Positions 34,880 through 43,699 of a DNA stretch of 64,000 bases are shown here, in pieces. Under the pieces are notes generated by a model that worked only from the letters and a program-made list of their open reading frames with translations, was not told the origin of the DNA and did no database searches. The DNA is from Staphylococcus gallinarum (GTDB taxonomy: Bacteria; Bacillota; Bacilli; Staphylococcales; Staphylococcaceae), in contig NZ_JXCF01000007.1 in the NCBI RefSeq assembly GCF_000875895.1, positions 1-64,000 of the forward strand. The letters are read 5' to 3'. Position 1 is the first letter of the stretch. The number at the start of each line of letters is the position of its first letter. The position numbers were made by a program, and so were the translations under genes.

Positions 34880-37537
34880 ATGAATTTACATTTAGATTAT
34901 CCCATTGATATAGGTAGAGAATGGCGATATAAAACGATTGATAATTTCAAAATGCTAAGTAATTTCTATCAAGATATTACAAGTAATATGAAATATCATC
35001 GTACAGAAGAAAAACACGCACACCATGCAAGACAAATTGATTATGAAAATGTAAACGTAGAGACAATTATAAAATACTTGTTCTCTAGAGTGGATAATTT
35101 AGTTTTAGGCCACAATGGCGATGTAGTAAATGAAACTAAAGATAGTAGAGTAGCGGTCGATGGTACACCATTTAATGTATTGTCTGACCGTTTATTTTAT
35201 GACTTTTCACGCATTGAGAAAAAACTTGATGAGAATTACGAGAAATTAAATAAAAAGATTGAACGTATTGTTAATGTGAACGATTACGGTGCAGACCCAA
35301 CAGGAGAAACAAACTCTGATGAGGCATTTAAAAAAGCATTAGGTTCAGGTAATGTTCATGTTCATATGACTGCGGGAACATACAAAATTAAGAATGGTAT
35401 TAAGTTGCCGAGTAGGTCTATTCTTTCGGGTGAAGGTAAAGGTATTACCATTATTAAACTTGCAGATGACGCACCGAGAGAAACATTGGCAGTCACAAAT
35501 AAAGATATGGATGGTACAGCTGAATATATTGGAACAAAAGGTTATTCAGTGGACGGTAACAAAGCAAGATTTGATGAAAAGAATGTGAGTCAGGGTATTC
35601 AATTCAATCATCCAGCGCCTAGTGGTGGTTCGTTATCATCTAACGTTAGATTTGCAGGCGTTAAGTATGGTTATATCGAAGATATTAAATCCATTGATGC
35701 TTTATTACATGGTTTCGATATTACCTATGCTAGTGACGATTATTATTACGGTGGCGACGGCGCAAGAGTTAATGAGGAATTAGAAAGTAAGTTCATTCGT
35801 ATTAATAATTGTGAATCAGTTGGTCATGGTGATGACGGCATCACAACGCATCATAGTAGATTTATCAATATCACGAATAACGTTTCACATGATCCTAAAA
35901 ACTATCACGGTAATAGTAATGGTATTGAAATTGATGACGGCTCACAAAACGTTATGGTATCAAATAACATTACGTTTAATAACCAATGTGGTATTGAAAT
36001 CAAAGCACATGAAACTTCATCCGCAGCATCCATGGTTGTGGTTGATGGACACATTTCACACAAAGATAACCGTTCATATGTAGCTAGACACATTGGTCAT
36101 CATAGAGCAACAACTGACCCTAAATCTAAAACGGCAAAAGATGTCACGTTTTCAAATATTGTCTCACTATTTCCATATAAAAACGAAGTATATCCAGGTT
36201 GGACACCTAGAGCCCTTTCAATCAGTGCTTACACAAATGTATCGGTCAATAACTTTACTGCTATTGGTGATGGTACATTTGATTCAACTAGTCCGGCTAT
36301 TGCAGTTCAGTTTATGGCAGAAAATGTTCAGTTGAACAATATCAATATCAGAGGTTTCAAAAATGCAATTGCCGACATCAAAATTTACGGTGGTGCAAAC
36401 AGACCGAAAAAAGTTACATTCAGTAATATTAATATTCATCATTCATCTAACAATATCGGTATTGCCGGTGGTGCAGGCGTTTATGACACTAAAATTATTG
36501 GTGCAAATTTAATCGGTAACGGTACAGGTAATGCAATTGAAATGTATAACACTACTACGACAATTATCGGTGTACAACATGAAGGCTATACAAATGGTGC
36601 AGTATTGTTTAAACAAGTTTACAAAGATGTACCGACTGCAGTACGCGGGGGATTTATGGGTGGCTCGACAGGGTCAGGCGCATTATCAAGACGTTCTGCA
36701 GTAATCGCTACAACAGGTGATTCATATGCACATTCTGATCGTTCTTGGTTATTAGGTGCAGGTATGAACTCACATGCTTGGGGTTCGCGTTCCGGTATCA
36801 TCAATTCGCTTGAATCTAAAACAACACAAGGTAAATATGGTCAATTGATTTTAAATAGTCGTGGTGTATTAACAGAAGATAATTATGTTACGGTATGGGG
36901 CTATAATGCCGATAGTATTTCAAAAGCTAACACTTCAGTAGAAATACGAAGTGTTTCAGGAAATATTAAGTCAAAAGGTACAATCCAAGCTGGACAAAAC
37001 TTCGGTGACTATGCAGAGTATTTTGAATCCCAATCAGGTCAAGAAATACCGAATGGTTATATCGTCACTTTAGATGGTCGATATATTCGAAAGGCAAACT
37101 CAAATGATACACCTATTGGTGTTATTTCGGGCACTGCTGGTGTGGTATTAGGTGACCAAATGTTCCATCATAAAGACAAATATTTAAAAGATGAATTTGG
37201 TGTCACACTCACACAGTTAGAGAAAAAAGAATGGCACGATGACGAAGGTAATTGGTATGAAGAAGAAATTGAAGTGCCAATACCTAATCCAGACTTTAAA
37301 GAAAATGACGAAGAAGAATATTTATCACGTGCTGAACGACCAGAATGGAATGTGGTTGGACTTGTGGGTCAAGTATTTACGCGAATCGACAACACAGTGG
37401 GTGTGAATGATTATATCAAACCCAATAAAGGGATTGGCACTAAAGATAATAACAATGGTTTCTATCGTGTGTTAGAAATCACTACACCATTTGATACTGA
37501 AAAAGGTTACGGCGTTGCCGTTTGCTTAATTAAATAA
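34880..37537 (+). CDS. Tail spike with pectate-lyase beta-helix and C-terminal G2 self-cleaving domain
   Basis: This 885-residue protein has an N-terminal baseplate-attachment part (1-130), then a right-handed beta-helix of the pectate_lyase_3 type (about 135-580, beginning VNDYGADPTGETNSDEAFKKAL). A further beta part follows (GSRSGIINSLESK). The C-terminal peptidase G2 / intramolecular chaperone domain spans about 690-885 (NFGDYAEYFES, IVTLDGRYIRKANSNDTPIGVISG, RAERPEWNVVGLVGQVFTRID, YRVLEI). In phi29 gp12, a domain of this type trimerises the spike and cuts itself off. The beta-helix probably binds or degrades wall teichoic acid or capsule; substrate unknown. Confidence 0.9.
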   Translation: MNLHLDYPIDIGREWRYKTIDNFKMLSNFYQDITSNMKYHRTEEKHAHHARQIDYENVNVETIIKYLFSRVDNLVLGHNGDVVNETKDSRVAVDGTPFNVLSDRLFYDFSRIEKKLDENYEKLNKKIERIVNVNDYGADPTGETNSDEAFKKALGSGNVHVHMTAGTYKIKNGIKLPSRSILSGEGKGITIIKLADDAPRETLAVTNKDMDGTAEYIGTKGYSVDGNKARFDEKNVSQGIQFNHPAPSGGSLSSNVRFAGVKYGYIEDIKSIDALLHGFDITYASDDYYYGGDGARVNEELESKFIRINNCESVGHGDDGITTHHSRFINITNNVSHDPKNYHGNSNGIEIDDGSQNVMVSNNITFNNQCGIEIKAHETSSAASMVVVDGHISHKDNRSYVARHIGHHRATTDPKSKTAKDVTFSNIVSLFPYKNEVYPGWTPRALSISAYTNVSVNNFTAIGDGTFDSTSPAIAVQFMAENVQLNNINIRGFKNAIADIKIYGGANRPKKVTFSNINIHHSSNNIGIAGGAGVYDTKIIGANLIGNGTGNAIEMYNTTTTIIGVQHEGYTNGAVLFKQVYKDVPTAVRGGFMGGSTGSGALSRRSAVIATTGDSYAHSDRSWLLGAGMNSHAWGSRSGIINSLESKTTQGKYGQLILNSRGVLTEDNYVTVWGYNADSISKANTSVEIRSVSGNIKSKGTIQAGQNFGDYAEYFESQSGQEIPNGYIVTLDGRYIRKANSNDTPIGVISGTAGVVLGDQMFHHKDKYLKDEFGVTLTQLEKKEWHDDEGNWYEEEIEVPIPNPDFKENDEEEYLSRAERPEWNVVGLVGQVFTRIDNTVGVNDYIKPNKGIGTKDNNNGFYRVLEITTPFDTEKGYGVAVCLIK

Positions 37538-37550
37538 TAGGAGTGATACG

Positions 37551-39038
37551 ATGACAAACGGAATAGACAAAAAAGCGTTATTCAAACTTGCATCTGAACC
37601 TTATTTAAAGCCAATCTCTGATTTAGGGTTTGGCTTTTATAATTTAGATGAAAATACCGCAATATTAAGGTTTCAATTATATAACGATAAGGGACCTTTA
37701 CTAATCAGTAAAGAAAATTTAACTGCATATGCTTATTTTGAATCAACGAATGGTAGTGTATCAGATGTAATTGAATTAGAAATTGAAGATGAATTTCAAG
37801 GCATTGTCACGATCACGCTAGACAGTGCCTTTTTACATGCTTGCACAAACACAACGGTTACTGGTCAAGTTTATATCGGTGTGAATAATGTAGACGGTAA
37901 TCCACAATACAACGAGGTTGCGGTGTTTAGAGAGTTTAAATTTGAAGTTGCAGACGCACTGATTAATAAAATTACTTCAACGACTAAAATTGAATATATT
38001 CGCATGTTTTCACAACTAAAACAACGAATCGAACAAGAAGTTAAAGATATCGAAGCAGCTATCGCTAACGGTGCCGATTATGTTGCAGAAATGAAAACAG
38101 TGTTACAACAAGGGAAAGATGCACTTAATAAGATTGTGGTTGATGGTAAAGCAGATATTAATACACTCATTACACAATCTAAATCAGATATAGATGAAAC
38201 AGTTTCACAAAGTATTGAAGATATCACAACGTTATCAAATAATACGAAAACATCTATTCAAAATACTGCAGATACTGCGAATGAAAGTGTTAAAGCAACC
38301 AGTGACCAAGCTATCACACATGTTGATACAAAAGTGGCAGAGTTTAATAAAACGGTTGAAGATAATGGTTTCATTACACCAGAACAGTTAGACACTAATA
38401 TTAATAATCTTAATTGGCAGAAATATAAGTTAACAAATGATGATGGTAGTTACCAGGTTATTGCAATAGGTGATAATTTAGATAACTTATACAATTTACC
38501 TGCAGGCAATTTCTATACAACATCTGTTCCAATTACTGGGGCTTCTTCTCAAGCTGGTTTTACGACTGTTGAGAAACGCGAAAATGTTGTTAGAAGAATT
38601 ACGTTTAGACCATATAATTCTAAACAAATGTGGGTTAAACGTTTTTATAATGAATGGTCAGATTGGGAGAGGGTAGATAGTACATTAACTGACACAGGTT
38701 GGGTTGAATTTAATTTAATCAACGGTGCAGCTACTAACACAGAATATGGGGATAGAAACGGCTTTAAATGTGCATATAGAACGATTGTAAATGGTAGTGT
38801 CACAGAACGTTGTTTGAGAATCAACGGATCTAACATTGTACCAGGTCAAACAATCGCAAACTTACCAAGTGGCTTTTGTAAAAATGCCCAAACTTTCCCA
38901 GTTCGTATACCAACTAAATATGCAGGTGGCTACTTAGTTATCGAACCATCAGGTAACGTTAAATTCTATATCAATGGTGATTCTAGCGCGTGGATATCTA
39001 CAGATTACGCTTACGGTGAAATGTCTTGGAAAGATTAG
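37551..39038 (+). CDS. Baseplate upper protein (BppU-like) with C-terminal binding domain
   Basis: This 495-residue protein has an N-terminal BppU_N domain (about 1-140, ENTAILRFQLYNDKGPLLISKENL). A long coiled-coil stalk (about 145-290) follows, then a beta domain (about 295-380). The last domain (about 385-495, GWVEFNLINGA...NGFKCAYRTIVNG...TIANLPSGF...YGEMSWKD) is shared with the protein at 34399-34863. It links the baseplate to receptor-binding parts. Confidence 0.88.
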   Translation: MTNGIDKKALFKLASEPYLKPISDLGFGFYNLDENTAILRFQLYNDKGPLLISKENLTAYAYFESTNGSVSDVIELEIEDEFQGIVTITLDSAFLHACTNTTVTGQVYIGVNNVDGNPQYNEVAVFREFKFEVADALINKITSTTKIEYIRMFSQLKQRIEQEVKDIEAAIANGADYVAEMKTVLQQGKDALNKIVVDGKADINTLITQSKSDIDETVSQSIEDITTLSNNTKTSIQNTADTANESVKATSDQAITHVDTKVAEFNKTVEDNGFITPEQLDTNINNLNWQKYKLTNDDGSYQVIAIGDNLDNLYNLPAGNFYTTSVPITGASSQAGFTTVEKRENVVRRITFRPYNSKQMWVKRFYNEWSDWERVDSTLTDTGWVEFNLINGAATNTEYGDRNGFKCAYRTIVNGSVTERCLRINGSNIVPGQTIANLPSGFCKNAQTFPVRIPTKYAGGYLVIEPSGNVKFYINGDSSAWISTDYAYGEMSWKD

Positions 39039-39052
39039 AGGGAGATGAGTTT

Positions 39053-39442
39053 ATGAAAGTAGTTTATTTATATGATGGTACACCTTACCTTGCAGAGTTA
39101 AACAACGAAGGTGAATATGACTACCCTAAAGAAGCATGGACGGAAATTGCACCACCACCAGGAATATATGAACCGTTTTATTTTAATGGAAATGAATGGA
39201 TTGGTAGTACAAAAGAAGAATGGGAAGCAAATAAGCCACCATATGAACCTACGGCAATTCAAATGCAGCTAGCACAAACACAAATGCAATTATCGAAAAC
39301 AGTAGCACAAGTTCAAAAATCACAACAAGAATTAGCTAACTGTGTGTTGGAAGGTACAAAAAAGGATGAACGTATAAAAAAGTTAGAAGAGCAACAAGCA
39401 CAATCTATGTTGGAAATCGCTAAATTGAAAGGGGAAATATAA
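39053..39442 (+). CDS. Phage structural protein with C-terminal coiled coil
   Basis: The product is 129 residues from ATG 39053 (GGGAGATGAG upstream). The N-terminal part (VVYLYDGTPYLAELNNEGEYDYP) is followed by an aromatic/proline segment (WTEIAPPPGIYEPFYFNGNEWIG) and a coiled coil (70-129). Such proteins are common just before XkdX in staphylococcal phages. It is likely a minor baseplate part. Confidence 0.7.
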   Translation: MKVVYLYDGTPYLAELNNEGEYDYPKEAWTEIAPPPGIYEPFYFNGNEWIGSTKEEWEANKPPYEPTAIQMQLAQTQMQLSKTVAQVQKSQQELANCVLEGTKKDERIKKLEEQQAQSMLEIAKLKGEI

Positions 39443-39443
39443 T

Positions 39444-39593
39444 ATGTATCCATCATTCGAATCTATCAAATGGTTTTATGATATCAACTGTTATACAAAC
39501 GAGGACATTGCAACATACGTTCAATTAGGTTGTATAACTAAAGAACAATACAAAGAAATAACTGGTGAAGATTACCCAGAACCTCAAGCATAA
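39444..39593 (+). CDS. XkdX-family protein
   Basis: The product is 49 residues: SFESIKWFYDINCYTNEDIATYVQLGCITKEQYKEITGEDY is the XkdX signature (W-Y-x(n)-T...V..G.IT.E.Y..ITG). AAGGGGAA upstream. XkdX is a small tail-associated protein of unknown role. A terminator-like stem (AACCTC.AGC/GCTCGGGGTT) overlaps the stop codon. Confidence 0.88.
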   Translation: MYPSFESIKWFYDINCYTNEDIATYVQLGCITKEQYKEITGEDYPEPQA

Positions 39594-39630
39594 GCTCGGG
39601 GTTTTTATTTTGGAATAAGTAGGTGACAGA

Positions 39631-40002
39631 GTGAGTAGTGAAGGAAATCAAGATATTGAGCGTCGCGTCGGTATTTTGGAAGATAAAGACAGATATAACG
39701 ACAAACGCTTAAGAAATATAGAAAACACAATGAAAGAAGATAGAAAAGAAATCAATGAGTCTATAGAAAAACTTCATAACTCATTAAAAGAAATTGAAAA
39801 AGGTCAACATACACAAGAAATAACTAATGTGAAAATGAATTACACATTAGATTCAATCAACCGAGAACGTGAAATTGAAAAGGAAAATCGAGAAGAAAAT
39901 AAAAAGCAATTCCAACAACTTAAGTGGTTAATCATTGGGACTATTTTCTCCATACTTGGTTCTTTAATATGGACATCTATTAAGATGTTGGTCGGTTGGT
40001 AA
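39631..40002 (+). CDS. DUF2951 coiled-coil membrane protein
   Basis: The product is 123 residues starting at GTG after TAGGTGACAG. A long charged coiled coil (8-95) precedes one C-terminal membrane segment (LKWLIIGTIFSILGSLIWTSIKMLV). This is the DUF2951 pattern found just upstream of holins. It may assist lysis or be a minor virion part. Confidence 0.78.
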   Translation: MSSEGNQDIERRVGILEDKDRYNDKRLRNIENTMKEDRKEINESIEKLHNSLKEIEKGQHTQEITNVKMNYTLDSINREREIEKENREENKKQFQQLKWLIIGTIFSILGSLIWTSIKMLVGW

Positions 40003-40022
40003 CTTTGAAAGGGGTGATTATA

Positions 40023-40100
40023 ATGCTTAACTTCTTAAATGAAACGTTAGTTTTCGGTGCAAGTTTTTGGGAATGTTTTTGGTTCGGAAAATGTAAATAA
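40023..40100 (+). CDS. 25-residue peptide before holin
   Basis: ATG follows AAAGGGGTGATTATA. The product (begins MLNFLNETLV, ends WECFWFGKCK) is aromatic with a Cys-rich end. A strong terminator follows. Short genes with this W/F/C-rich end are found before holins in related phages; function unknown. Confidence 0.55.
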   Translation: MLNFLNETLVFGASFWECFWFGKCK

Positions 40101-40112
40101 TTAAATTATAAA

Positions 40113-40140
40113 GGTCGGCGCATAGCGTCGGCTTTTTATT
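40113..40140 (+). terminator. Terminator before the lysis genes
   Basis: GTCGGCG/CGTCGGC-type stem with a CATA loop and TTTTTATTTT. It separates structural genes from the lysis cassette. Confidence 0.75.
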
Positions 40141-40154
40141 TTGGAGGTTAAATT

Positions 40155-40475
40155 ATGAAAATGACAATCGGTGCAGCAGTAAGATTTATCGTATTAATTT
40201 TAGCAATTATTAACCAATGGTTAGCGACTAAAAACATCAGTCCTATACCAGTAGATGAAGATAGCATCAGTTCAATCTTATTAACTATCGTAGCGCTATA
40301 TACAGCTTATAAAGATAATCCAGTGACTAAAGAAGGACATCAAGCAAATATTGAAATGAAACAAAAGAAACTCGATAAAAAGCAAGGGACAACACCAACA
40401 ATAGACGCGACACAAGATAATCAAGATGGTGCAGTATTCCACGATGTTAAAGATAATGGAGGCATACAAAGATGA
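40155..40475 (+). CDS. Holin (SPP1 / phi LC3-like)
   Basis: The product is 106 residues with two membrane segments (about 8-24 and 38-53) and a charged, hydrophilic tail (KQKKLDKKQGTTP...). AVRFIVLILAIINQWLATKNISPIPVDED is typical of SPP1-type holins. It makes membrane holes that release the endolysin. Overlaps the endolysin gene by 4 bp. Confidence 0.92.
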   Translation: MKMTIGAAVRFIVLILAIINQWLATKNISPIPVDEDSISSILLTIVALYTAYKDNPVTKEGHQANIEMKQKKLDKKQGTTPTIDATQDNQDGAVFHDVKDNGGIQR

Positions 40476-41890
40476 CTATAACTAAGACTAAAAAAGAAGC
40501 AGTCGCGTATCTCAAGTCATTAGAAGGTAAATATTTAGATTATGATGGTTGGTGGGGAGCACAATGTTACGACCTAGCAAACTTTTATTGGTCACACATC
40601 AGTGGTAGAACATTACAGGGCGCACAAGCTAAGAATATACCGACAGATAATAATTTTGATGGCTTAGCCACTGTGTATGAAAATACGGTTGATTTCAAAG
40701 CACAGGAAGGCGATATTGTTGTATTCAACAGTAACTACGGTGCTGGTCATGGACATGTAGCTGTCGTGTTAAATGGGAATTATGATGGTAACTATATGCA
40801 ATTTGTATCATTAGATAACAACTGGCAAGGTGGAGGATGGACTTCTGGACCTGAACAAGGTGGAAAAGGTTGGGAAACTGCAACAAGAGTTGTCCATAAT
40901 TACGATTTCCCTATGTGGTTTATCCGTCCATTATACAAAGGAACAAAACCTAATAAACCATCTAAACAAAAACCTAAAAAATTAATATACAACCGTGATA
41001 CAGTAGCAAGAGCAAGCATACTTGGTAAACGTGGATATAAACCTAAAGGTATTGTATTACACAATGATGCAGGTAGTGGAACAGCTATGAACTATCATGA
41101 TCAATTAGTTAATGCGAGTGAACAACGTCTTGAAGCTGGTATTGCTCATAGTTATATCAGCGGCAATCGTGTATGGCAAGCTTTACCTGAAAGCTATATA
41201 GCTTGGCACGCTGGACAATCTTGGGCAAATAGAAATTTATATGGTATTGAAATTTGCCAATCTAAAAGTGCTAGTGATAAAGACTTTTTAGCAAATGAAC
41301 AATCAGCATTCCAAGAAGCAGCCAGGATGTTAAAAAAATGGGGATTACCAGTGAATAGGGAAACTGTCAGATTGCATAATGAGTTTTCACCTACAGAATG
41401 TCCACACAGAAGTATGGAGCTACATGCGGGATATAAATCCTCTCAAAGAGCGCCGCAAAATATTGTTAATAAAACAAAAGACTATTTCATTAGTCAAATT
41501 AAAGCGTATTACAACGGTGAAATTCCAAAAGGTTCCACTGATAAAGGAAGTTCAAAACCAAGCTCTAAGGGTTCTACAAATGCTACAAACACGGATTGGA
41601 AACAAAACCAATACGGTACATGGTATAAAGCAGAGAGTGCAACATTTACGAATGGCAATCAACCAATTATCACAAGAGTTGGTTCTCCATTTACAACTGC
41701 ACAATTCGGCTATAATTTCCAACCAGGCGGTTATGTGAATTATGATGAAGTTTGTTTACAAGACGGTCATGTGTGGGTTGGTTATAACTGGAACGGATAC
41801 CGTTACTATTTACCAATAAGAACATGGAACGGAGCAAGTCCTCCAAATCATAAAAATGGTTTAGGTGATTTGTGGGGAGTAATTAGTTAG
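40472..41890 (+). CDS. Endolysin: CHAP, amidase_2, SH3b
   Basis: This 472-residue enzyme has an N-terminal CHAP domain (Cys32 in WGAQCYDLANF, His95 in GHGHVAVVL). A central amidase_2 domain (about 170-345) has zinc ligands His197 in GIVLHNDAG and a His/Cys pair in SPTECPHRSM. A Ser/Thr/Lys linker follows, then a C-terminal SH3b cell-wall binding domain (about 385-470). CHAP cuts peptide bridges; the amidase cuts the MurNAc-Ala bond. Confidence 0.96.
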   Translation: MTITKTKKEAVAYLKSLEGKYLDYDGWWGAQCYDLANFYWSHISGRTLQGAQAKNIPTDNNFDGLATVYENTVDFKAQEGDIVVFNSNYGAGHGHVAVVLNGNYDGNYMQFVSLDNNWQGGGWTSGPEQGGKGWETATRVVHNYDFPMWFIRPLYKGTKPNKPSKQKPKKLIYNRDTVARASILGKRGYKPKGIVLHNDAGSGTAMNYHDQLVNASEQRLEAGIAHSYISGNRVWQALPESYIAWHAGQSWANRNLYGIEICQSKSASDKDFLANEQSAFQEAARMLKKWGLPVNRETVRLHNEFSPTECPHRSMELHAGYKSSQRAPQNIVNKTKDYFISQIKAYYNGEIPKGSTDKGSSKPSSKGSTNATNTDWKQNQYGTWYKAESATFTNGNQPIITRVGSPFTTAQFGYNFQPGGYVNYDEVCLQDGHVWVGYNWNGYRYYLPIRTWNGASPPNHKNGLGDLWGVIS

Positions 41891-41971
41891 AATAAGCGTT
41901 GTACTATTTACTGAAGTGTAATACAATGTGTTGAGAAGGTACTTCAGACCTTCTCTCTATTTACCACTCTT

Positions 41972-41995
41972 CGGAGTGGTTTTTTATTTATAACA
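41972..41995 (+). terminator. Terminator of the lysis operon
   Basis: ACCACTC-TTCG-GAGTGGT stem and TTTTTATTT. An 8-bp stem with a UUCG-type loop follows the endolysin stop by 82 bp. Confidence 0.85.
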
Positions 41996-42760
41996 TATAG
42001 AAATAAAATAAACTTTGTGATAATATACACATTGACCTTACTTTTATAGTGAGAGTAGGCACATGTCCCGTGTCTGCTCTTTTTTTATATTGAATAAAAA
42101 TCAAAACTTTGATAATATATTTTTGTCTCTTTCCAGTAGAGACTGACTGACATTGCAATTTAAGTATAACGATCACCTCGTTAGACACTTAAACAGGCGC
42201 TACGGCGCCTTATTTTATTTTATCATTGTAAACGTTTACTAAATAAGATATAATTTATTTGCACGAAACATTTTAAATATTGTATGCTCACTCTTCGGAG
42301 TGTTTTTTTAACCCTTAACTATTTACAGGCAGTCGCTAATGTGGCTGTCTTTTTTATGCTATAATTAAATTAGATATCATACTACACAGGGTAAGCACTT
42401 ATGTGCTTGCTATTTTTTAGTTTTATAGGCAAAAAAATGGGTAATATATATAATTACGGACAATTAAAGTTCGTGTCATTATACTCAAAGGCAATGCTTT
42501 TATGCTTGCCTTTATTGTTATTTTAAATTAAATTTGTTAAAATACAATTGTCTGTTTTCTCCCGAATTAAATAGACATTAAATCGGCAAAAATTCATTTT
42601 TAGGAAAGCAGGCATAAATTCTGTGTCTGCTTTTTATGTTTATATATTAAGTCAAACGGTTAAATAGTAATAGAAGAAAAGACCTATTTCTTTCCTTTTA
42701 GTTTTTTAATTGATAGATCACTTTTAACGGCCATTAATTTGGCTGTTTTTTTATGTTTAT
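41996..42760 (+). ncRNA. Array of short promoter-terminator units (left block)
   Basis: No gene-sized frame is present. Seven or more intrinsic terminators occur: ends near 42096 (GAGTAGGCAC/GTGTCTGCTC), 42212 (AGGCGC/GCGCCT), 42307 (CACTC-TTCG-GAGTG), 42352 (GGCAGTC/GGCTGTC), 42418 (GTAAGCAC/GTGCTTGC), 42512, 42636 (AGCAGGCA/TGTCTGCT) and 42752 (ACGGCCA/TGGCTGT). Promoter-like boxes lie between them: GATAATAT at 42019 and 42110, GATATAAT at 42248, TGCTATAAT at 42357. A sigma-B-like site has GTTTTA at 42420-42425, 13 bp, GGGTAA at 42439-42444. A weaker one is at 42638-42663. Each would make an RNA of roughly 50-100 nt. Expression is not proven. Confidence 0.55.
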
Positions 42761-42762
42761 AT

Positions 42763-42787
42763 GTTTATAAATAAAAATTGTGGGAAA
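42763..42787 (+). promoter_or_regulatory. Sigma-B-type promoter of the GlsB-like gene
   Basis: GTTTAT (42763-42768), 13 bp, GGGAAA (42782-42787) fits the sigma-B consensus GTTTAW-N12-15-GGGWAW fully. It lies 37 bp before the start codon and directly after the U-tract of the preceding terminator. Confidence 0.72.
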
Positions 42788-42823
42788 TAATATCGAGTAA
42801 TACTATTGAGAGGAGAGAATAAT

Positions 42824-43072
42824 ATGGGCTTTATACTTATGATTATTATCGGAGGATTAATTGGATGGCTTGCAGGAGCTATTCTAGGGAAAGATATACC
42901 AGGTGGGATTATTGGTAACATCATTGCCGGTTTAATTGGTTCTGCAATCGGAAGTAAATTATTAGGCACATGGGGGCCTGTGTTAGGTGGCGTTCCAATT
43001 TTGCCAGCTTTAATTGGAGCTATCATTTTAATATTTGTAGTTTCATTTATCATGAAAGCAATTAGAAAATAA
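42824..43072 (+). CDS. GlsB/YeaQ/YmgE-family stress membrane protein
   Basis: The product is 82 residues from ATG after GAGAGGAGAG. Three Gly-rich membrane segments are visible (FILMIIIGGLIGWLAGAILG, IIGNIIAGLIGSAIGSKLLG, ALIGAIILIFVVSFIM), the pattern of this transglycosylase-associated stress family. It has its own sigma-B-type promoter and its own terminator, so it should be expressed from the prophage under host stress. Chromosomal homologues exist in staphylococci; this copy is phage cargo. Confidence 0.85.
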   Translation: MGFILMIIIGGLIGWLAGAILGKDIPGGIIGNIIAGLIGSAIGSKLLGTWGPVLGGVPILPALIGAIILIFVVSFIMKAIRK

Positions 43073-43076
43073 GGGG

Positions 43077-43106
43077 GACCACTCATTGAATTGAGTGGTT
43101 TTTCCT
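43077..43106 (+). terminator. Terminator after the GlsB-like gene
   Basis: ACCACTCA-TTGAA-TTGAGTGGT stem followed by TTTTCC. Confidence 0.8.
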
Positions 43107-43138
43107 TATTAATGCATAATTAATAAGGAGGGGATTCC

Positions 43139-43669
43139 ATGATAAATATAATTTCTGCTATTGGTTCTATCGGAACATTTATAATGGCATTGTTTTATTT
43201 TGTATCAGTTTCTGTTCAACTCTATCAAATGAAAATCGGGTTTATACCTGCATTAGGATTCAATCAAGTCTTATTAAAACTGGATAATAATAATAAGCTT
43301 TCAATGAGTAATATGGATGTAAAGGATTCCGATCATCAAGATTACTTAAAGTTATATAACTTAGGAGGCGGGGCAGCGAAGAAAATTACAATAGAATTGT
43401 TATTAAATAAAGAAAATGTTATTCAAGAAAAATTTGTTAACTTTTTGCCGAGTAAAGAAAGCTATTATTTGCCTATAAATAAAGAAGTGTTTGATGAATT
43501 TGAAAGTACAATTCAAAATAATGGTTATGAAACTAATTTGGGTATTAAACTATCCTATTATCACAATGTAAGTAGAAAGAAACAAATAATTTTACTCCAT
43601 GGCAAATTAGATAATTTTAATACTTATGATGAAAAAGTTGTTTATGAATTACAATTTATAGAGAAATAA
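43139..43669 (+). CDS. Membrane-anchored protein of unknown function
   Basis: The product is 176 residues with AAGGAGGGGATT upstream. One N-terminal membrane segment (about 2-26, IISAIGSIGTFIMALFYFVSVSVQLY) is followed by a soluble beta-rich region (about 30-176) such as GFNQVLLKLDNNNKL and YLKLYNLGGGAAKKITIELLLN. The tail would lie in the cytoplasm or outside depending on orientation. It resembles small proteins seen with phage conversion or defence cargo, but I do not recognise the family. Confidence 0.75.
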   Translation: MINIISAIGSIGTFIMALFYFVSVSVQLYQMKIGFIPALGFNQVLLKLDNNNKLSMSNMDVKDSDHQDYLKLYNLGGGAAKKITIELLLNKENVIQEKFVNFLPSKESYYLPINKEVFDEFESTIQNNGYETNLGIKLSYYHNVSRKKQIILLHGKLDNFNTYDEKVVYELQFIEK

Positions 43670-43699
43670 GATTTACGAAATGACCTAATTAAAGAAGCA

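Noticed and set aside
42437..42526. Frame of 29 codons starting ATG in the sRNA array (ends in LLCLPLLLF)
   Set aside because: It has no ribosome site, its start overlaps a -10 box and its hydrophobic end is simply the terminator stem and U-tract read as codons.
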